From assembly GCA_046160485.1 (NCBI GenBank), contig JBJXGV010000067.1, positions 1 through 61,471 on the forward strand: 61,471 nt of DNA. The letters run 5' to 3'. Positions 58,373 through 61,471 of this stretch are shown piece after piece. Below the pieces are notes generated by a model that was not told the DNA's origin, did not search any database, and saw only the letters and a list, made by a program, of their open reading frames with translations. A program made the position numbers and the translations under genes. Source of the DNA: JBJXGV01 sp046160485. GTDB lineage: Bacteria > Orphanbacterota > Orphanbacteria > JBJXGV01. How positions within the stretch are numbered: position 1 is the first letter of the stretch; each line of letters opens with the position of its first letter.

Positions 58373-61300
58373 ATGTTCAAACGACAGATTCGATTCGCCG
58401 CGGTATGGATCGCGGCGGCGCTCGCCGTTGTGGCGGGCGCGACCGCGCCGATTCCCGCGGACGCGCACCTTTCAATCATTCGCCAGGGCGCCGAAAGCCG
58501 CGGCTCGCAGGAGGCCGGCGACCGGCACGGCACGGCGGTCGCGGCCGGAGACTTCAACGGCGACGGGTACGACGACCTCGCGATGGGTTCGTCGCTCGAA
58601 AACGTCGGCTCGATCGTCGACGCGGGGATGGTCATCGTCGAGTGGGGCACGGCGCACGGCGTCACGCACGTCGGCGCGGTCGCGATCACGGAGAGCGACG
58701 CGGGCGGCGCCGACCAAACGGGAGCGCACTTCGGCTACGCGCTCGCCACTGGCGACTTCAACGACGACGGCTACGGCGACCTCGCGATCGGCGCGCCCGG
58801 CAGCGACGCGGGCTCGGGCAACGCCGACGCCGGCGAGATCCTCGTCATGCACGGCTCGCCGAGCGGACTCGTCGCAGCGACGCCGGTAAATCAGTCCGAC
58901 ATCGGCGGCGGGCGTGAAGTGGGTGACGAGTTCGGCTTCTCCCTCGCGGTCGGCGACTTCGACCTCGACGGCTACGACGACCTCGCTGCCGGCGCGCCGG
59001 GCGAGGACGCGGGCGCGGGCGTCGTCTTCTACATGCTCGGCTCGGGCTTCGGCGTCCCATTCGGCGGCGACGGCTGGTTCAAGCAGTCGACGCTCGGAGG
59101 CACCGACGAGGCAAACGATTCGTTCGGCTGGTCGCTCGCCGCGGGCAACATTCTGGGCACGTCGTACATCGATCTCGCAATCGGCGCGCCGTACGAAGGG
59201 ATCGGCTTCGGCTCCTATCAGGGGCAGGTGTGGGTTGTGCGCGGCGCGAGCACGGGGCTCTCCGCCACGACGCCGAAGGTTTTCTCCGCCGGCATCCTCG
59301 ACGCATCGCAAAACTCCGGCAACTTCGGATTCGCGCTTGCGATCGGGCGGTTTTCTGCGGCGGCGACCGGCTTCAAATCACTGGCGATCGGCGAGCCGGG
59401 ACGCGACAACGGCTTCATCGGCGGTGGCGGACGCGTCGTCGTCGTCGAGGGCGCATCCGCGGGGCTCGACTCGTCGAGCGCGCTCGCGATCGACGAGTCC
59501 GACGCGGGCGGCTTCAACAGCACCGATGACGCGTTCGGGGCCGCGCTCTGCGCCGGAACGTTTGAAGACGTGACGGCGACGTACGACGATCTCGCCGTCG
59601 GCTCGCCGGGCGAGAGCTTCAACGGCGTCTACCCGGACGCAGGCAACTTCTACGTTCTCTTCGGCGGCACGAACGGCCCGACGGGCGGCTACGGTTGGGC
59701 GAACTTCAATCAGGGGACGTGCAACGAGCCGAGCGAGGCCGGCGACGATTTCGGCGAGTCGATCTGCTTCGGCCGCTTCGACAACACGAACAAAGGAACG
59801 TTCGCGGTCGGTGCGCCGGGCGAGAACAGCAACGCCGGAATGGTGCACGTCATCGCGCCGTGGCGCCAGCTCTACGGCCTCGCGAGCCGGCAATCGATCG
59901 TCTACGACTGCGAAGAAAATCTCGTCTTCTCCGCGAAGCCGTTCGATCAGGTTTGGGTCGCGAGCACGACGAAGACGATGACGGTGCTCATCGCGGCGGA
60001 GCGCTCGCAGCTTCCGCCGGGCAATCCGAATCGCATCAATCTTGACGACGAGATCCTTGTCCCGAGTTGGGTGGCGTACGACATCCCCGGCTCGCAGGTG
60101 CCGCTCGTCACCAACGAACGCATCAGCCTGCGCGACCTCATGTACACGTGCCTCATGCTCTCGGGCAACGACGCGGCCTTTGCGATCGCCAACTTCATCT
60201 ACGGCGGGGACGGCGCGAGCTGCGCGACAGCGTTCGCCGCGGAGATGAACGCGCGCGCGGCGGCGCTCGGAATGAACGGCACGCACTTCCACAATCCGGC
60301 GGGGCTCGACAATGAGCCGGGCAACCTGAACTACGAACTCGGCGAGCACTACTCGACGCCCGAAGACATGGCCAAGCTTTCGCGCGCCGCGATGAACAAC
60401 TCGCTTGTCGCGGAGATCGCGGGCACCGAGACCTACGACATGACGCGGCACTACTACCTGGGCAACAACACGTGGTCGAACGACGACTTCGAGTTCAACA
60501 ACTTCTTCTTCGGGATTCTCAACAACGAGACCCAGCCGGCGACGGGAATCAAGGGGGGCGGCACGCCGAACGCGCTGGCGACAGGGCTCTTCTCGGCCGA
60601 AAGCAACGCGGGCGGCACGGCGATCGCGGGCTTCTACGGGCTGCCGCTCAACGATGGCCGCTATTCGGAAGACGCGGCTCGCCTCCTGCAGCTCGGCGTC
60701 GGCGAGTGCGGGCAAGCGATCGACATCATCGCGAGCAACCCGTACGTGCAGTCGTTCGTCGATCTCTCGTCGTTCGCGGATGAGCGCGCGGGTGGCGCGG
60801 GTCAGTGGGGACCGCCGCCGAACCCCGACCAGCTTCGTTCGAGCTTCGAACTCTTCCGCACGAGCGGGCAGGGCGCGACGAGCGCGGATCTCACGCTGCG
60901 CCGGATCGCGGAAGTCAACTTCGCGTCGAACCAGTCGGTCGCGCTCGGCAGCGCCCCGTTTCAGCGGAGCGAAGACATTCTCATCTACAACATGGGAACG
61001 GCGCCGGTGACGTTCGAGGTGACGCGAAGCTGGGGCGGGCCGATCGAGACGATCACACTCGTTCCGTGCGTGTACGAGATCATTCCGGCGTACTCGAGCC
61101 CGACGCAGCTTCCGGACGCGACGATCACGCTGCGCAACATCACGGGGCTGCCGACCTCAGGGCAGCCTGCGCACGTCACGATCGAAGAAGGCTACTCGTT
61201 CGATCTCGACGCAATCGGCAATCCGGGCGGGCCGGTGTTCTCGGTTGACGTGCGCCGCGCCGGTCCGATCGTCGGCGACAGCTTCGAGTTCCTCTTCACG

Positions 61301-61471
61301 GGGCAGGACGCGGTCAACGGCAGCGCGTTCAACCTAGTCGTGGCCGATCCCGGCGCGCTCACGGGCGTCGGCGATCCGGGCGATCTCGCGCCGGGCGACG
61401 CGGTCGCCGCGCCGCTGCGTTTGCTCGCGGCGTCGCCGAATCCGTTCACGACCGAGACGCGCATCGGGTTT
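58373..61471 (+). CDS. FG-GAP beta-propeller fused to S11-like D-Ala-D-Ala carboxypeptidase (3' truncated by window)
   Basis: The frame is open for 1,033 codons from the ATG (AGGAG upstream) to the window edge. A signal peptide is followed by about seven FG-GAP blades (AVAAGDFNGDGYDDLAMGSS, LATGDFNDDGYGDLAIGAPG, LAVGDFDLDGYDDLAAGAPG and others) to about residue 500. Then a serine-peptidase domain: S-T-T-K (S531, K534), S-G-N (597-599) and K-G-G (727-729), where penicillin-binding proteins have KTG. The context LRDLMYTCLMLSGNDAAFAI and ARAAALGMNGTHFHNPAGL is typical of D-alanyl-D-alanine carboxypeptidases. An Ig-like part follows, then LLAASPNPFTTETRIGF, the start of a FlgD-like domain that is cut off. 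It is exported and should act on cell-wall peptide or related substrates. Confidence 0.85.
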   Translation, partial: MFKRQIRFAAVWIAAALAVVAGATAPIPADAHLSIIRQGAESRGSQEAGDRHGTAVAAGDFNGDGYDDLAMGSSLENVGSIVDAGMVIVEWGTAHGVTHVGAVAITESDAGGADQTGAHFGYALATGDFNDDGYGDLAIGAPGSDAGSGNADAGEILVMHGSPSGLVAATPVNQSDIGGGREVGDEFGFSLAVGDFDLDGYDDLAAGAPGEDAGAGVVFYMLGSGFGVPFGGDGWFKQSTLGGTDEANDSFGWSLAAGNILGTSYIDLAIGAPYEGIGFGSYQGQVWVVRGASTGLSATTPKVFSAGILDASQNSGNFGFALAIGRFSAAATGFKSLAIGEPGRDNGFIGGGGRVVVVEGASAGLDSSSALAIDESDAGGFNSTDDAFGAALCAGTFEDVTATYDDLAVGSPGESFNGVYPDAGNFYVLFGGTNGPTGGYGWANFNQGTCNEPSEAGDDFGESICFGRFDNTNKGTFAVGAPGENSNAGMVHVIAPWRQLYGLASRQSIVYDCEENLVFSAKPFDQVWVASTTKTMTVLIAAERSQLPPGNPNRINLDDEILVPSWVAYDIPGSQVPLVTNERISLRDLMYTCLMLSGNDAAFAIANFIYGGDGASCATAFAAEMNARAAALGMNGTHFHNPAGLDNEPGNLNYELGEHYSTPEDMAKLSRAAMNNSLVAEIAGTETYDMTRHYYLGNNTWSNDDFEFNNFFFGILNNETQPATGIKGGGTPNALATGLFSAESNAGGTAIAGFYGLPLNDGRYSEDAARLLQLGVGECGQAIDIIASNPYVQSFVDLSSFADERAGGAGQWGPPPNPDQLRSSFELFRTSGQGATSADLTLRRIAEVNFASNQSVALGSAPFQRSEDILIYNMGTAPVTFEVTRSWGGPIETITLVPCVYEIIPAYSSPTQLPDATITLRNITGLPTSGQPAHVTIEEGYSFDLDAIGNPGGPVFSVDVRRAGPIVGDSFEFLFTGQDAVNGSAFNLVVADPGALTGVGDPGDLAPGDAVAAPLRLLAASPNPFTTETRIGF

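Noticed and set aside
1..61471. tRNA, rRNA, riboswitch or prophage genes
   Set aside because: No cloverleaf, rRNA-like stretch, known riboswitch core or phage structural gene was recognised by reading; small or diverged ones could be missed.

Overview
The window is GC-rich, tightly packed bacterial chromosome with no tRNA, rRNA, CRISPR array or intact mobile element that I can see. Short or overlapping gene junctions are common (ATGA and GTGA overlaps), many starts are GTG and one is TTG. Several large exported proteins end in a FlgD-like Ig fold of about 90 residues of the type GxYFxRxxxG, and secreted proteins and lipoproteins are numerous. Outer-membrane proteins (an OprO/P-like porin, a DUF481 protein, another beta-barrel) show a diderm. 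Together this resembles uncultured lineages around the FCB group such as Candidatus Eisenbacteria or Latescibacterota. That placement is inference from protein style, not from a marker gene.

Region by region: 1-3.9 kb holds an AraC-type regulator fragment, a DUF6265 protein, a small choice-of-anchor-D lipoprotein and a coupled trio (DUF2721, methyltransferase, YdeI-like). 3.9-8.2 kb is a minus-strand heme A block (ctaA, ctaB), with an exported FlgD-domain protein downstream and an amicyanin-like copper lipoprotein upstream. 8.3-13 kb has YajQ, an orphan histidine kinase, a parvulin lipoprotein, a GNAT acetyltransferase and a porin. 13-15 kb carries a frameshifted IS66-type transposase remnant next to a VTC/DUF4956 pair. 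15.3-20.2 kb is a plus-strand run (Gfo/Idh/MocA oxidoreductase, YcaQ-like glycosylase, DJ-1/PfpI protein, P-loop protein, DMT-like permease). 20.2-29.3 kb is a minus-strand envelope block: a TMTC-like TPR glycosyltransferase, two lipoproteins, an exported protein, a sulfatase-fold TPR lipoprotein and an FG-GAP/UnbV surface protein. 29.5-33.1 kb has phosphoglucose isomerase, an unknown membrane protein and a serine racemase-like enzyme. 33.3-40.8 kb is a tandem duplication of two giant exported repeat proteins. 41-49.5 kb has a nucleotidyltransferase two-gene module, a NodB deacetylase with an NTF2-like tail, a beta-barrel and a 1,256-residue eleven-repeat lipoprotein ending in a c-type heme motif. 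49.5-61.5 kb contains an mntA-hepT toxin-antitoxin pair translationally coupled to a Ser/Thr kinase, a DUF481 protein, another FlgD-domain protein, an ECF sigma factor overlapping a TPR Ser/Thr kinase, and the start of an FG-GAP/D-Ala-D-Ala carboxypeptidase fusion cut by the window edge.

The strongest themes are surface and envelope biology plus eukaryote-like signalling. The most unusual arrangement is mntA-hepT-kinase, which has a compact promoter, apparently no leader, and overlapping junctions. The FG-GAP/peptidase fusion, the concerted ends of the giant paralogs and the Cys-rich repeat/heme protein also deserve a second look.
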